This document shows positions 52,877-62,642 of a stretch of 64,000 nucleotides of DNA, one piece after another (within the stretch, counting starts at the first letter, position 1; each line of letters opens with the position of its first letter). The notes beneath the pieces are model-generated. The model searched no databases. It saw nothing but the letters and a program-made list of their open reading frames with translations, and had not been told where the DNA came from. The translations under genes were made by a program, and so were the position numbers. The DNA is from an uncultured Bacilli bacterium. GTDB lineage: Bacteria > Bacillota_I > Bacilli_A > RF39 > UBA660. The stretch covers positions 33,328 through 97,327 of the forward strand of contig CAJTWC010000007.1 in NCBI GenBank assembly GCA_910580185.1. Direction: 5' to 3'.

Positions 52877-54967
52877 TTACACCTTCTTTATACTCTTATG
52901 ATTTTTCATTAGTTTTTTAATACCTTGCCCTTTAAATGCTATGGTTGCGATAGATTTATCAACGTTAACAACAACACCTGGTCCATAAGTGTCATGAACA
53001 ACGTTATCACCAGCTTTTAGTCCATTATCATCGTTAAACATCTTTGATTTATCAATTCTTTGGTTAATAGAAATAGTTTTCTTTTCTGGCATATCAATTA
53101 AGTCTTTATCTATTTCTGCAATAAACCTACTTGGCATATTAACACTTGTTCTACCAAATAAAGTTCTTTTAAGAGCGTTTAATAAATATAGTTTCTTTTT
53201 CGCTCTTGTTATTGCAACGTAACAAAGACGTCTTTCTTCTTCTAAGCCTTCTGGTCCTTCTATGCAGTTAACGTGTGGGAATATGTTTTCTTCCATACCT
53301 ATTACAAATACGTATTTAAATTCAAGACCTTTTACTGCGTGCGTAGTCATTAAAGTTACCTTAGGTGCATCATCATTTTTCTGATCGTTAACATCACTTA
53401 CCAAACTTACTTCGTTTAAGAAATCTTCTAATGAAGCAATACCACTTTCTTCTTCAAAGGTTTTGGTAATAGATTTAAATTCCTCTAAGTTCTCTAATCT
53501 TATATCAGCCTCTAAGGTGTGTTCTGATTCTAAATCACTTCTAATTCCTGATTTATCTAGCACCATATCAATGGTTTCAGTTAAGCTAAGAGACTCACTT
53601 TTTTCTTTCATTTCTAAAATCATTTTCTTAAATTCTAGCTCTTTACCTTTTTCTATCACTTCAAACATAGATGAATTATTAAGTACAGCATCCATACTTA
53701 AGTTATCGATTGTTTTTGCGCCTATTCCTCTTTTAGGATAATTAATTACCCTCATTAAAGAAACGTCGTCTTTTGTATTATAAATAAGTTTTAAGTATGC
53801 AAGCAAGTCTTTAATTTCCTTTCTAGAATAGAAAGCAAATGCTCCAACTATTCTATAAGGAATATTACTATTTAAAAATCCTTCTTCTATTGTTCTTGAC
53901 TGAGCGTTAGTTCTATAAAGAACAGCCATATCATCTAAGCTTGCACCTTGCTCTTTTAAATTCTTAATTTCCCTGGTTACGAATGATGCTTCATCTTTTT
54001 CATCTATCGCTCTTACGCATTTTATTTTTTCACCAGTTTCATTTTCCGTCCATAAGTTTTTATCTTTCTTTTGAACGTTGTTTTTAATAACACTGTTAGC
54101 AGCATTTAAGATAGTTTTTGTAGAACGATAATTTTGCTCAAGTAAAATTACTTTTGCATCTTTGTAATCTTTTTCAAAATTAAGAATATTTCTAAAGTTT
54201 GCGCCTCTCCATGAATAGATTGATTGCGAGTCATCTCCTACAACACAAATATTCTTATACTTAGCACTTATCATTTTAGATAATAAATATTGGGCTTCGT
54301 TAGTATCTTGATATTCATCTATAAATATGTATTTAAATAGTTCTTGGTACTGCCCGCACACATCCGGGTGTTTGCTAAATAATTCAATGGGTTTAATAAG
54401 TAAGTCATCGAAGTCTAAAGAGTTGTTTCTTAAAAGCGTTTCCTGATATTTTTTATATGCTTTATAAGTTATATCACTTATCTCATCATTTACTAAACTA
54501 CTATATTTTTCAGGGGTAACCATTTCGTTTTTAGCAGAACTTATCTGATTTTTAACAAACTTAGGATTGCATCTAGTAGTATCAATGTTCATATCTTTTA
54601 AAAGCTTTTTTATTACCGTTAAAGAATCATCACTATCAATAATGGTAAAGTTCTTTTCGTATCCTAGTCTTTCATAATTTTCTTTAATTATTCTAAGCCC
54701 AAACGAGTGAAACGTTGATATTTGAATGTCATATCCTTTAGGCCCTACTAACTTTATAATACGCTCTTTCATTTCCTTAGCAGCTTTATTAGTAAAAGTT
54801 ATTGCAACTATGTTTCTTGGATCAATACCTTTTTCTTCTATTAAATAAGCTACTTTAGTAGTTAATACGCTTGTTTTACCACTACCTGCACCCGCAAGTA
54901 TTAAAAGTGGACCGTCACTAGCTAAAACAGCTTCTTTTTGTCTATCATTTAAATAATCTAAATTCAT
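52877..54967 (-). CDS. pcrA: ATP-dependent DNA helicase PcrA/UvrD
   Basis: Superfamily 1A helicase acting in repair and replication-conflict resolution. LNDRQKEAVLASDGPLLILAGAGSGKTSVLT (Q motif and Walker A), FIDEYQDTNEAQ (motif II), VGDDSQSIYSWRGA (III), LEQNYRSTKTIL (IV), TTHAVKGLEFKYVFV (V) and RRLCYVAITRAKKKLYLLNA (VI). 696 residues; the C-terminal tail (GDNVVHDTYGPGVVVNVDKSIATI) is the Tudor-like RNA-polymerase-binding segment found in PcrA. Confidence 0.96.
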   Translation of the reverse strand: MNLDYLNDRQKEAVLASDGPLLILAGAGSGKTSVLTTKVAYLIEEKGIDPRNIVAITFTNKAAKEMKERIIKLVGPKGYDIQISTFHSFGLRIIKENYERLGYEKNFTIIDSDDSLTVIKKLLKDMNIDTTRCNPKFVKNQISSAKNEMVTPEKYSSLVNDEISDITYKAYKKYQETLLRNNSLDFDDLLIKPIELFSKHPDVCGQYQELFKYIFIDEYQDTNEAQYLLSKMISAKYKNICVVGDDSQSIYSWRGANFRNILNFEKDYKDAKVILLEQNYRSTKTILNAANSVIKNNVQKKDKNLWTENETGEKIKCVRAIDEKDEASFVTREIKNLKEQGASLDDMAVLYRTNAQSRTIEEGFLNSNIPYRIVGAFAFYSRKEIKDLLAYLKLIYNTKDDVSLMRVINYPKRGIGAKTIDNLSMDAVLNNSSMFEVIEKGKELEFKKMILEMKEKSESLSLTETIDMVLDKSGIRSDLESEHTLEADIRLENLEEFKSITKTFEEESGIASLEDFLNEVSLVSDVNDQKNDDAPKVTLMTTHAVKGLEFKYVFVIGMEENIFPHVNCIEGPEGLEEERRLCYVAITRAKKKLYLLNALKRTLFGRTSVNMPSRFIAEIDKDLIDMPEKKTISINQRIDKSKMFNDDNGLKAGDNVVHDTYGPGVVVNVDKSIATIAFKGQGIKKLMKNHKSIKKV

Positions 54968-55014
54968 AATTTACCTCTTTCATACTTTTCTATTTTAACA
55001 TAGAAGATAAAGAA

Positions 55015-55048
55015 AAAATATACTCAAAATAAAATTTAAGTATATTTT
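55015..55048 (-). terminator. Terminator after the VanW gene
   Basis: 10-bp stem AAAATATACT/AGTATATTTT overlapping the stop codon, with a T-rich minus-strand tail. Confidence 0.6.
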
Positions 55049-56795
55049 AATGTGTCTTGTAAACACTTCTATCTAAGTATTTAATTTCTATTACTTTACC
55101 ATCTTCTATGGTTTTCAAATAAGCTAACCAACCACCATTAGATGCTACTGAATATGGTTCATAAGTTTTTCCACCTAAAGCGTTTTCATTAGTCCATATA
55201 TCAACCGTTAAGTAGTTACCTTTTACGTAAGATACTATATAAACCGGATATTCATAATTATTCTTAAATTTAAAGTCGGTAGTAGTTGAATAAACCGTTG
55301 CATCAAGCCCTTTTGGAACGTACGTTGGTGCAAAAGTATGACCTCTTCTTGATACGGTTTGTAATCCTGCCTTTAACTGAGCCATATATAAAGTTGATGC
55401 TAACTGACAAACTCCACCACCATTAGCAGTTGCAGTATCCCCATTTAAATAAATAGGTGCTGGTAAATAACCATTAGAAGATCCATAAGGACCAATCACT
55501 TTAAGATATGAGAAAGTCTCGCCTGGCATTAAAATCGTGTTATTAAGCCTAGATGAAGCTAGATTTATATTATGTCCACGATTTCCTGCATTAGCAAAAT
55601 AAGTTGTATAAGTAGATACCTTTTTATTAATACTTTCTAAAGATTCATATTTAACTTCGTTTTTAACAACATGACCAGATGCTTCAACCTTGGTTTCTTC
55701 GGTTAAATTCGCTAAAGCTTTTTCTATTTTTACTTTTGTTTTAGAAACGTCTAAAGTAAAACCATTAGCTCCTTTATCATAGTAAACGTTATGATTATCA
55801 TCTACTACTATTCCATCATTTCTTGCATCGGTGTTTAACTTTTCTTCTAATGTTTTTACTAAACTATCAACCGTTTTTTCATCATAAGTAGCTTTCATAT
55901 AAAAAGTTTTATTTTTCTTATTGCTCTTTATCATTGAAACCTTTTTAAAAAAGGATAAATTATTATTATAATTAGTTAAATCATCTTCTATGTTATTATC
56001 TTCCACCAAGATACCTATTTCTTCATAGGTAAATTTATAATCTCCGTTTGCATTATTAACTGTCATTGTACCATTTTGAATGCGGGTCTTTTCCTCATCT
56101 ATTATATTTTTTAAATCACTTACTTTTCTTCCGGTTAAGTCTATGTCATTTAAATATATTCCAGGATAAAAAAGTCCATTATATTTACTTATCATTTTAT
56201 TATAATCATAAAGTTTATATCCAAGAGTACCTAAAATCATAACTACAACTAAAACTATAAGTGCAGGAATAAACGTTCTTTGTTTCTTAATCTTTTTACT
56301 TGATAATGCATTATATCTTTCTTTTTCTTCATCTAAAAGAAGTACTTCGGTATCATCAAGTTTCAATATTTTTAAAGCATCTTCCTTATATTTAGAACAA
56401 TACTTATTGAAAGTTTTATTATTAATTGATACATCCGTTTTATTCTGATACTCATAAAATGATATTTTTTTTCTTTCTTCTTCACTTAGAAATTTAAAAA
56501 AGCTATTTAAAATTACCGTCTTATTATAAAAAGCTAAAGTTGCTATTATTCTTGAATACACAAATGATTTAGAGCTTTCTTTATCACTCAAATTACACTG
56601 CTCTTTTATTCTGTTTATTATTAAATCTTCATTTAAAACATCAATGATAATCTTAATAACGCCTAAATCTTTTTTCTCATTTTTTAAAAGTGTATCTAAA
56701 GCATCATTTATATCACTATTAAAAAGTACGTTTTTAACATAATTTACTTTTTGATTATTATCTAATAAGTTAATGTCCATGTTTTCTTTTTTCAT
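55047..56795 (-). CDS. VanW-family protein with peptidoglycan-binding-like domain
   Basis: 582 residues. A cytoplasmic helical N-terminus (~1-175) precedes one membrane segment (about 177-197). Outside are a YoaR/PG-binding-4-like region (YNGLFYPGIYLNDIDLTGRKVSDLKNIIDEE) and a VanW domain (~395-550: FSYLKVIGPYGSSNGYLPAP, GGGVCQLASTLYMAQLKAGL, RRGHTFAPTYVPKGLDATV). VanW occurs in some vancomycin-resistance clusters but its function is unknown and no van genes are nearby; likely a wall-associated housekeeping protein. Confidence 0.9.
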   Translation of the reverse strand: MKKENMDINLLDNNQKVNYVKNVLFNSDINDALDTLLKNEKKDLGVIKIIIDVLNEDLIINRIKEQCNLSDKESSKSFVYSRIIATLAFYNKTVILNSFFKFLSEEERKKISFYEYQNKTDVSINNKTFNKYCSKYKEDALKILKLDDTEVLLLDEEKERYNALSSKKIKKQRTFIPALIVLVVVMILGTLGYKLYDYNKMISKYNGLFYPGIYLNDIDLTGRKVSDLKNIIDEEKTRIQNGTMTVNNANGDYKFTYEEIGILVEDNNIEDDLTNYNNNLSFFKKVSMIKSNKKNKTFYMKATYDEKTVDSLVKTLEEKLNTDARNDGIVVDDNHNVYYDKGANGFTLDVSKTKVKIEKALANLTEETKVEASGHVVKNEVKYESLESINKKVSTYTTYFANAGNRGHNINLASSRLNNTILMPGETFSYLKVIGPYGSSNGYLPAPIYLNGDTATANGGGVCQLASTLYMAQLKAGLQTVSRRGHTFAPTYVPKGLDATVYSTTTDFKFKNNYEYPVYIVSYVKGNYLTVDIWTNENALGGKTYEPYSVASNGGWLAYLKTIEDGKVIEIKYLDRSVYKTH

Positions 56796-56907
56796 ACACT
56801 AGCCCCTACTTTACTTATAACAAAATTATAAATTAAAATTTATCAATTGTAAATACATCACCCAAAATAAGTAAAAGAATATACTACTATTGTAAAAAGG
56901 AGGATTT

Positions 56908-57906
56908 ATGAAAAATAAGATTATTATCTTAGTTTGCTTTCTTATTGTTTTAGCAGGAGTTTTATTCTTTGCTATAAGTAATAAAACTAGTAAAAGCGAA
57001 GAGACAAGTAAACTAAAAGAAGTTAAAGTAGCGGAAGTTGCGCATACCATATTTTATGCACCAGCTTATGCTGCAATAAGTAAAGGGTATTTTGAAGATG
57101 AAGGTATCAAAGTCGATTTAACCTTAACCGCTGGCGCTGACAAAGTTTCTGCTGCCGTATTATCTGGTGACGTAGACGTTGGGTTCTGTGGAAGTGAAGC
57201 TACTATATACGTTTATAATAGTGGTGAAGAGGACTATTTAGTAAACTTTGCAAGATTAACTAAAAGAGACGGAGCATTCTTAGTATCAAGAAAGAAATAT
57301 GATAACTTTAAATTAGAAGATTTAAAGGGAAAAACCGTAATCGGCGGAAGAGCTGGCGGAATGCCTGAAATGACATTTGAATGGGGCTTAAGGCAAAATG
57401 GTATAGATCCAAAAAAAGATTTAACCATTGATACAAGTGTTGCTTTCCCAGCTATGGAAGGAGCATTCATAGGTGGCAATGCTGACTTTGTAACTTTATT
57501 TGAACCTAATGCATTAAGCGTTGAAAAACAAGGTTTAGGATATGTTGTAGGCTATGTTGGTTCGTGGGGAGGAGAAGTTCCTTACACTGCTTATAATGCT
57601 AAAAAAAGTTACATAGAAAAAAATCCTGAAGTAATAAAAGGATTTACTAAAGCTATTGATAAAGGATTAGAATACGTTAAAAATACTGATTCTAGCGTAG
57701 TTGCTAAAGATATATATGAATTCTTCCCAGAATTATCATTAAACGATTTAACCGCAATAATAGAAAGATACAAAACAAATGACGCATGGGCTGATTCAAC
57801 AGAAATTACCAAAGATGATTTTAATCATCTTCAAGAAATAATGCAAGCAAGCGGTGAACTAGATAAAAAAGCACCATATAACAAATTAATATATCAAGGT
57901 AAATAA
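56908..57906 (+). CDS. ABC transporter substrate-binding protein, SsuA/ThiY (NMT1) type
   Basis: 332 residues. N-terminal signal/anchor segment (about 4-23) without a lipobox Cys, unusual for a Gram-positive binding protein. The core VAEVAHTIFYAPAYAAISKGYFEDEGIKVDL ... GDVDVGFCGSEATIYVY ... LKGKTVIGGRAGGMPEM matches the NMT1/THI5-like family, which binds alkanesulfonates, taurine, nitrate or pyrimidine precursors. First gene of a three-gene importer; AAGGAGG before the start. No TPP or other riboswitch was seen upstream. Confidence 0.88.
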   Translation: MKNKIIILVCFLIVLAGVLFFAISNKTSKSEETSKLKEVKVAEVAHTIFYAPAYAAISKGYFEDEGIKVDLTLTAGADKVSAAVLSGDVDVGFCGSEATIYVYNSGEEDYLVNFARLTKRDGAFLVSRKKYDNFKLEDLKGKTVIGGRAGGMPEMTFEWGLRQNGIDPKKDLTIDTSVAFPAMEGAFIGGNADFVTLFEPNALSVEKQGLGYVVGYVGSWGGEVPYTAYNAKKSYIEKNPEVIKGFTKAIDKGLEYVKNTDSSVVAKDIYEFFPELSLNDLTAIIERYKTNDAWADSTEITKDDFNHLQEIMQASGELDKKAPYNKLIYQGK

Positions 57907-57909
57907 TTA

Positions 57910-58659
57910 ATGAAACTCTTAGAATTAAAAGAGTTATCAAAAAACTATTTAACCAAGAAAAAAGTTATATGTGCGCTTGATAATATAAACTTTGACATAA
58001 ATGAAAACGAATTCATAGTACTAGTTGGCCCTTCTGGATGTGGCAAATCAACTATTCTCTCAATCATAGGTGAACTAGAAAATAAAAGTGGTGGAGAAAT
58101 AAAGTATAATAAAAAAGATATAAAAATAGGATATATGTTTCAAGAAGACGCATTATTTCCATGGCTTACGGTATTAGATAATTGTATGCTTGGGTTAAAA
58201 ATCCAAAATAAAGTAACTGATGAAAATAAAGGTTATGTTAAATCGTTACTAAAAAAATACGGTTTATCATCTTTTGAAAAAAGCTATCCTAAGGAGTTAT
58301 CTGGTGGTATGAGGCAAAGAGTCGCACTTATTAGAACGCTAGCCTTAAAACCCGATATATTGCTTTTAGATGAGCCTTTTTCAGCACTTGATTATCAAAC
58401 CAGAATAACCGTGTCTGATGACGTGTTTAAAATAATAAAAGAAGAAAAAAAAACCGCTCTTATGGTAACTCATGATATTTCAGAAGCAACCTCGTTAGCT
58501 AGCAAGATAATCGTTCTTAGTAATAGGCCTTCGGTAGTTAAAAACATATATGAAATTAATATGGATGGTACTAACCTACCTAGTGAAAATAGAAAGAACC
58601 CGAAGTTTGGTTATTATTATAATTTAATATGGAAGGACTTAGATCACTATGAAAGCTAG
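57910..58659 (+). CDS. ABC transporter ATPase, SsuB/TauB type
   Basis: 249 residues. Walker [15 protein letters not shown]-loop [14 protein letters not shown], signature [13 protein letters not shown], Walker [13 protein letters not shown] and H-loop MVTHDISEA. The QEDALFPW block is typical of nitrate/sulfonate/taurine-type importers. It is separated by 3 bp from the binding protein and overlaps the permease by 11 bp. Confidence 0.93.
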   Translation: MKLLELKELSKNYLTKKKVICALDNINFDINENEFIVLVGPSGCGKSTILSIIGELENKSGGEIKYNKKDIKIGYMFQEDALFPWLTVLDNCMLGLKIQNKVTDENKGYVKSLLKKYGLSSFEKSYPKELSGGMRQRVALIRTLALKPDILLLDEPFSALDYQTRITVSDDVFKIIKEEKKTALMVTHDISEATSLASKIIVLSNRPSVVKNIYEINMDGTNLPSENRKNPKFGYYYNLIWKDLDHYES

Positions 58660-59443
58660 CGAAGAACATAAAAAATATTTAAAAAAATTAAAATGGAATA
58701 CATTAAAAGTTATATTTGTTCAAATATTAATACTTATCCTGTTTATAACTATATGGCAATTTTTATCAGATCATAAAATAATAAACTCATTTTTATGCTC
58801 TAGTCCTAAAAAAGTATTAGAAACAACAATTAACCTATGGAAATCTAATGATCTACTAATACACGTATGGGTAACTTTAAAAGAAATATTATTAAGTTTT
58901 GGTATAGGTACCATAATAGGAATAGTATTCGCGGCATTCTTATGGTGGAGTCCGTTTGCATCTAAAGTACTTGATCCTTATCTTACGATATTAAATAGTT
59001 TGCCTAAAGTGTCTCTAGGACCAATAATAATTATATGGGCAGGAGCTAATCAAAACTCAATAATATTAATGGCACTTTTAATATCCGTTATATCCACAAT
59101 AATAAGTGTTTACGTAGGATTTAGTCATACTAATAAAAATAGTATAAGGTTGCTTGAAAGTTTTAAAGCTAATAAATTTCAAATTTTTACTAAAGTAGTA
59201 TTACCATCAAATATCAACACGATAATTAGTTCACTTAAAATAAACCTATCTATGACATTCGTAGGTGTAATTATGGGTGAACTATTGGTATCAAAACAGG
59301 GATTAGGTTACCTAATTAACTATGGTTCACAAGTTTTTAACACTAACTTAGTTATAACCGGTGTTATACTACTTGGAGTACTAACTAGCATACTTTATTT
59401 TCTTATATTATTAATTGAGAAAAAACTTAAAAAAGATTGGTAA
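58649..59443 (+). CDS. ABC transporter permease, SsuC/TauC type
   Basis: 264 residues with about six membrane segments. The inner-membrane coupling motif is visible as [43 protein letters not shown], the SsuC/ThiX-type EAA loop. It ends the transporter operon before a strong bidirectional terminator. Confidence 0.92.
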   Translation: MKASEEHKKYLKKLKWNTLKVIFVQILILILFITIWQFLSDHKIINSFLCSSPKKVLETTINLWKSNDLLIHVWVTLKEILLSFGIGTIIGIVFAAFLWWSPFASKVLDPYLTILNSLPKVSLGPIIIIWAGANQNSIILMALLISVISTIISVYVGFSHTNKNSIRLLESFKANKFQIFTKVVLPSNINTIISSLKINLSMTFVGVIMGELLVSKQGLGYLINYGSQVFNTNLVITGVILLGVLTSILYFLILLIEKKLKKDW

Positions 59444-59449
59444 AATTTT

Positions 59450-59475
59450 AAAAAGAAGCTATTATGCTTCTTTTT
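59450..59475 (+). terminator. Bidirectional terminator after the transporter operon
   Basis: Perfect 10-bp stem AAAAAGAAGC/GCTTCTTTTT with a 6-base loop; T-runs on both strands serve the convergent minus-strand gene too. Confidence 0.85.
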
Positions 59476-59980
59476 ATTTTATATGATTATCCTCATATTC
59501 CTTTTCATCGGTTATAGCCTTTAAATCTAATAACTCCTTTTTTATTTTAAATGACTTTTTAGTATCTTTTATTGTACTTAATAAAAAGTGAATAGATTTA
59601 TTCGCTAAAATAATGCCCATTAAACCAAGGTTATCGATTATTTGATTTACACCATCAAATAATTTTGAATAGGTTGCAACCAAAATCTCGTTTTTAGGCA
59701 AAAATGATACCAAATCCATTATATTATTGAATAAGTTTGACAATTCTTCTGTTCCAAAATTAGAAATATTTGAATCGGAATTTAAAACAACAGCAGCACA
59801 TAAAAATATTGTTGCTCCATTTATAATAGCTTTTGTAGCGGCTTTAGAATTATGCTTTTTATATTCTTTATCAATCTTTTCTATTTTTAAAATATCTTCT
59901 TTTTTATTATTAGTTTCTAATTGCTTGATTGCTAAAGCCTCTATTTCTTCTTTAGAATACCCATCTAAAATATTTTCCAT
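59474..59980 (-). CDS. Uncharacterised 168-residue membrane-associated protein
   Basis: Not recognised. A charged helical N-terminus (YSKEEIEALAIKQLETNNKKEDI) is followed by hydrophobic stretches at about 48-66 (AATKAIINGATIFLCAAVVLN) and 110-130 (LGLMGIILANKSIHFLL). No signal peptide. The gene lies between the transporter terminator and a 70-residue gene on the same strand. Confidence 0.6.
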   Translation of the reverse strand: MENILDGYSKEEIEALAIKQLETNNKKEDILKIEKIDKEYKKHNSKAATKAIINGATIFLCAAVVLNSDSNISNFGTEELSNLFNNIMDLVSFLPKNEILVATYSKLFDGVNQIIDNLGLMGIILANKSIHFLLSTIKDTKKSFKIKKELLDLKAITDEKEYEDNHIK

Positions 59981-59990
59981 AATAATTCAC

Positions 59991-60203
59991 CTATTCATTT
60001 CTAAACTTTTCTAATAATATATTTATGATATTTTCATCTTTAACCATTTCTAAACTATCATTTTGTATTTTACAAATCATAACATCTGAAATACCATCTT
60101 TAGTTATTAAAAATACATAATCCTTTTCACCTAACAAAATTTTTTTAACAACTATGTATTCATTATTATTACTTAAAGTTACTAAATCACCTATATCTAA
60201 CAT
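59991..60203 (-). CDS. Uncharacterised 70-residue protein
   Basis: Short beta-rich protein (DIGDLVTLSNNNEYIVVKKI, KDYVFLITKDGISDVMIC) with an acidic helix at the C-terminus; faintly like the DUF1292/SH3-type 'status' proteins of Firmicutes, but not recognised with confidence. GGAGG-like sequence before the ATG. It is followed 10 bp later by the membrane-associated gene. Confidence 0.6.
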   Translation of the reverse strand: MLDIGDLVTLSNNNEYIVVKKILLGEKDYVFLITKDGISDVMICKIQNDSLEMVKDENIINILLEKFRNE

Positions 60204-60222
60204 AATTCCTCCAATAATATAT

Positions 60223-60567
60223 TTATTGATAGCACCCTAAATTATCATAATTTATATCAGATCCAGTTAGGATAATATCTTTTGACATATCATCCGCGCA
60301 CTCACTAGAATTTAAATTTAGTATACCGTCTTCTACTAAATCATTTAAAGTAAATTTTTTTGAATTCCCATTAATAATATCATCTGCATAATATTTAGCA
60401 GCATATAATTTAGATGCGTTTTCAATTTTTTGATTTAAAAGTGTTTTTTCTTTTTCTTCTTTATTAGATATCTGCTTATTAATATTAGGAGCTGCTATTG
60501 CAGCAATAATACCTAGTATTACAATAATAGCAAGTAATTCAATTAAAGTAAAACCTCTTTTATTCAT
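60223..60567 (-). CDS. Prepilin-like protein (type IV pilin/pseudopilin)
   Basis: 114 residues. The type III signal peptide MNKRG|FTLIELLAIIVILGIIAAIAAPNI is complete: basic leader, Gly before the cleavage site, Phe+1 and Glu+5 in the hydrophobic helix. The C-terminal globular part is short, with two Cys (SSECADD and NLGCYQ) likely to form a disulfide. No pilus assembly gene (pilB/comGA, pilC, pilD) is within the window, so its machinery must lie elsewhere. Confidence 0.9.
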   Translation of the reverse strand: MNKRGFTLIELLAIIVILGIIAAIAAPNINKQISNKEEKEKTLLNQKIENASKLYAAKYYADDIINGNSKKFTLNDLVEDGILNLNSSECADDMSKDIILTGSDINYDNLGCYQ

Positions 60568-60582
60568 AATAGTTAGTCTCCT

Positions 60583-61584
60583 TTACAAATCTAAACCAGG
60601 TTCTGGATTTAAGGATAAATCTGCTCTGTCTCCTTTTTTATATGCATAATATGCTGCAGCACCTATCATCGCAGCATTATCCGTGCAATATTTTATTTCT
60701 GGTTTTAATAATTCAACATCAAGTTCATTACATACATCTTCTAAGGCTTTCCTTAAACCACTATTAGCAGAAACACCACCTGCAACTAATAATTGCTTTA
60801 TGTTATATTCTTTTAAAGCCTTTTTTGTTTTTTTAACTAGTATACCAACAACAGTTTCCTGAAAAGATGTTGCTAAATCTTCTTTATTTATTTCATTTCC
60901 ACGTTGTTTTTCATTGTGAACTAAGTTTATAACAGCACTTTTAATACCACTAAAAGAAAAGTCATATGAATTATCATCTTTTGGTGCAGGAAGATTATAC
61001 TTATGCTTACCCATATGAGCCATTTTATCCATCAATGGGCCTCCTGGATAAGGAATACCCACTACTCTAGCAACTTTATCATAAGCTTCACCTACTGAAT
61101 CGTCAAGGGTACTTCCAATTCTTTTAAATGAGTATTCTTCATCCATATATATTATTTCTGTATGACCACCAGATACAACCAAAGCCAAAAGTGGAAACTT
61201 AAATTCACCAACAAATTTATTTGCGTATATATGTCCTGCCATGTGATTAACTGGAACTAATGGTTTTCCGGTAGCTAGTGAAAGCGCTTTAGCAGCTTCA
61301 ATTCCAACAAGTAATGCCCCATTTAACCCAGGACCGTATGTTACAGCGATTGCATCAATATCATTTAAAGTCATATTAGCTTTTTTTAAACACTCTTCAA
61401 ATACTAAAGTTATAGCTTCCGTATGATTACGACTAGCAATTTCTGGAACAACACCACCATAGTTTTTATGAATATCGATTTGGGATAAAATAACCGTCGC
61501 AACGTCTATGTTTCCGTTTTTGATAATACTACAACTAGTTTCATCACAACTTGTTTCTATAGCAAATATATATGTATCTTTCAT
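60583..61584 (-). CDS. tsaD: tRNA N6-adenosine threonylcarbamoyltransferase TsaD
   Basis: Transfers threonylcarbamoyl to A37 of ANN-decoding tRNAs. IETSCDETSCSII, GGVVPEIASRNHTEAI with the metal-binding HxEAI, PGLNGALLVG, VNHMAGHIYA (second His pair), VSGGHTEIIYM and VAGGVSANSGLR are all present. 333 residues. GAGGTGAT before the start. It ends the tsaE-tsaB-rimI-tsaD operon. Confidence 0.97.
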   Translation of the reverse strand: MKDTYIFAIETSCDETSCSIIKNGNIDVATVILSQIDIHKNYGGVVPEIASRNHTEAITLVFEECLKKANMTLNDIDAIAVTYGPGLNGALLVGIEAAKALSLATGKPLVPVNHMAGHIYANKFVGEFKFPLLALVVSGGHTEIIYMDEEYSFKRIGSTLDDSVGEAYDKVARVVGIPYPGGPLMDKMAHMGKHKYNLPAPKDDNSYDFSFSGIKSAVINLVHNEKQRGNEINKEDLATSFQETVVGILVKKTKKALKEYNIKQLLVAGGVSANSGLRKALEDVCNELDVELLKPEIKYCTDNAAMIGAAAYYAYKKGDRADLSLNPEPGLDL

Positions 61585-61588
61585 TTTA

Positions 61589-61999
61589 TCACCTCAAATC
61601 TTTTTTCATTAGATAACCATCATTATCTTTATAATATTTTTTTCTTACCCCTACTATTTCAAATCCCATATTCTCGTATAATCTTATAGCAACTTTATTT
61701 AATATACTAACTTCTAAAGTTATATTATTACAATTATTACTAAATGCTATAGTAATTACTTCTGAAACTAATTTTTTTCCATATCCTTTATCTCTATATT
61801 TTTCATCGATAATGACATCTATTATTTCAGCCCTATCATATATTATAGAATAACTTATAAAACCAATTATATTACCATTTTCTTCTAATACCAAACAACT
61901 CGAATATGTATCTAAGTAAAAAACATAATTATCATGTAATTTTAATGCTAAAGAAGTTATCATTGGAATATCTTCTTTTTTATATACTCTAATTTCCAT
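61589..61999 (-). CDS. rimI: Ribosomal-protein-alanine acetyltransferase RimI-like
   Basis: GNAT enzyme, about 136 residues. IGFISYSIIYDRAEIIDVIIDEKYRDKGYGKKLVSEVI carries the acetyl-CoA RxxGxG/A loop. ITLEVSILNKVAIRLYENMGFEIVGVRKKYY is the RimI-type C-terminus (N..A..LY...GF...G.R..YY). ATG at 61999 is chosen on the family N-terminus; an earlier start at 62017 is possible. It overlaps tsaB and precedes tsaD by 4 bp, the common Firmicutes order. Confidence 0.92.
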   Translation of the reverse strand: MEIRVYKKEDIPMITSLALKLHDNYVFYLDTYSSCLVLEENGNIIGFISYSIIYDRAEIIDVIIDEKYRDKGYGKKLVSEVITIAFSNNCNNITLEVSILNKVAIRLYENMGFEIVGVRKKYYKDNDGYLMKKDLR

Positions 62000-62642
62000 T
62001 TTTCTTTTTCTCAGCATCTATTTTTTTTAAATATATTGGTTTAGCTAAGTGTGGATTTATATTATCCTTAGATAAGGCATAATTTATCAAATTTAGATAA
62101 TCATAATCGTCTATTATCTTAATTTCTACATTATTATCTACATTAAGATTTTTTAATAACTCTATAGCATAATCATTTTCTTCCATAGTAACTATAGTTA
62201 TATTTTTACCTTTAAAATGTAATACTGGATCATCTATATTAATATAATCTTCTATAACCTTATTATCCATATATAAACCTACATAGGAAGTATTTTTTTT
62301 ATCAGGAATAATAGATATTATAACCTCGTTATTAGCTTCTAACCTTAAAGCCTCTAAGTTATTTAATACATATAGCTTTTTAGATAAAGTCCATGAAAGC
62401 GTTTTAGCTACCGTTACACCAACACGTACACCAGTAAAACTACCAGGACCATTTAAGACTACATAATTATCTATATCATTTATATTTATATCTAGTTTAG
62501 TAAGTATGTTTTTTATTTCGTTTAATAAATAATTAGAATGTTTACTATAAGAATTAACATTTGATACAAAAATAAGCTTATTTTGTGATGCAAGTGCAAC
62601 CGATAAGCTTTTTCTAGATGAATCTATAAATAAAGTTTTCAA
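61989..62642 (-). CDS. tsaB: tRNA threonylcarbamoyladenosine biosynthesis protein TsaB
   Basis: Scaffolding partner of TsaD in t6A synthesis. TLFIDSSRKSLSVAL at the N-terminus, YVVLNGPGSFTGVRVGVTVAKTLSWTL in the centre (GPGSFTGxRxG hallmark) and the C-terminal LAKPIYLKK. 217 residues. Its ATG overlaps the tsaE stop by 4 bp. Confidence 0.95.
   Translation of the reverse strand: MKTLFIDSSRKSLSVALASQNKLIFVSNVNSYSKHSNYLLNEIKNILTKLDININDIDNYVVLNGPGSFTGVRVGVTVAKTLSWTLSKKLYVLNNLEALRLEANNEVIISIIPDKKNTSYVGLYMDNKVIEDYINIDDPVLHFKGKNITIVTMEENDYAIELLKNLNVDNNVEIKIIDDYDYLNLINYALSKDNINPHLAKPIYLKKIDAEKKKNGN

Noticed and set aside
55047..56795. VanW considered as a sign of vancomycin resistance
   Set aside because: No vanH/A/X or other resistance genes are nearby, and VanW-domain proteins are common in susceptible Firmicutes.
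56796..56907. TPP or other riboswitch upstream of the transporter operon
   Set aside because: Only about 110 bp separate the divergent genes, and no thi-box or other conserved riboswitch core can be seen.
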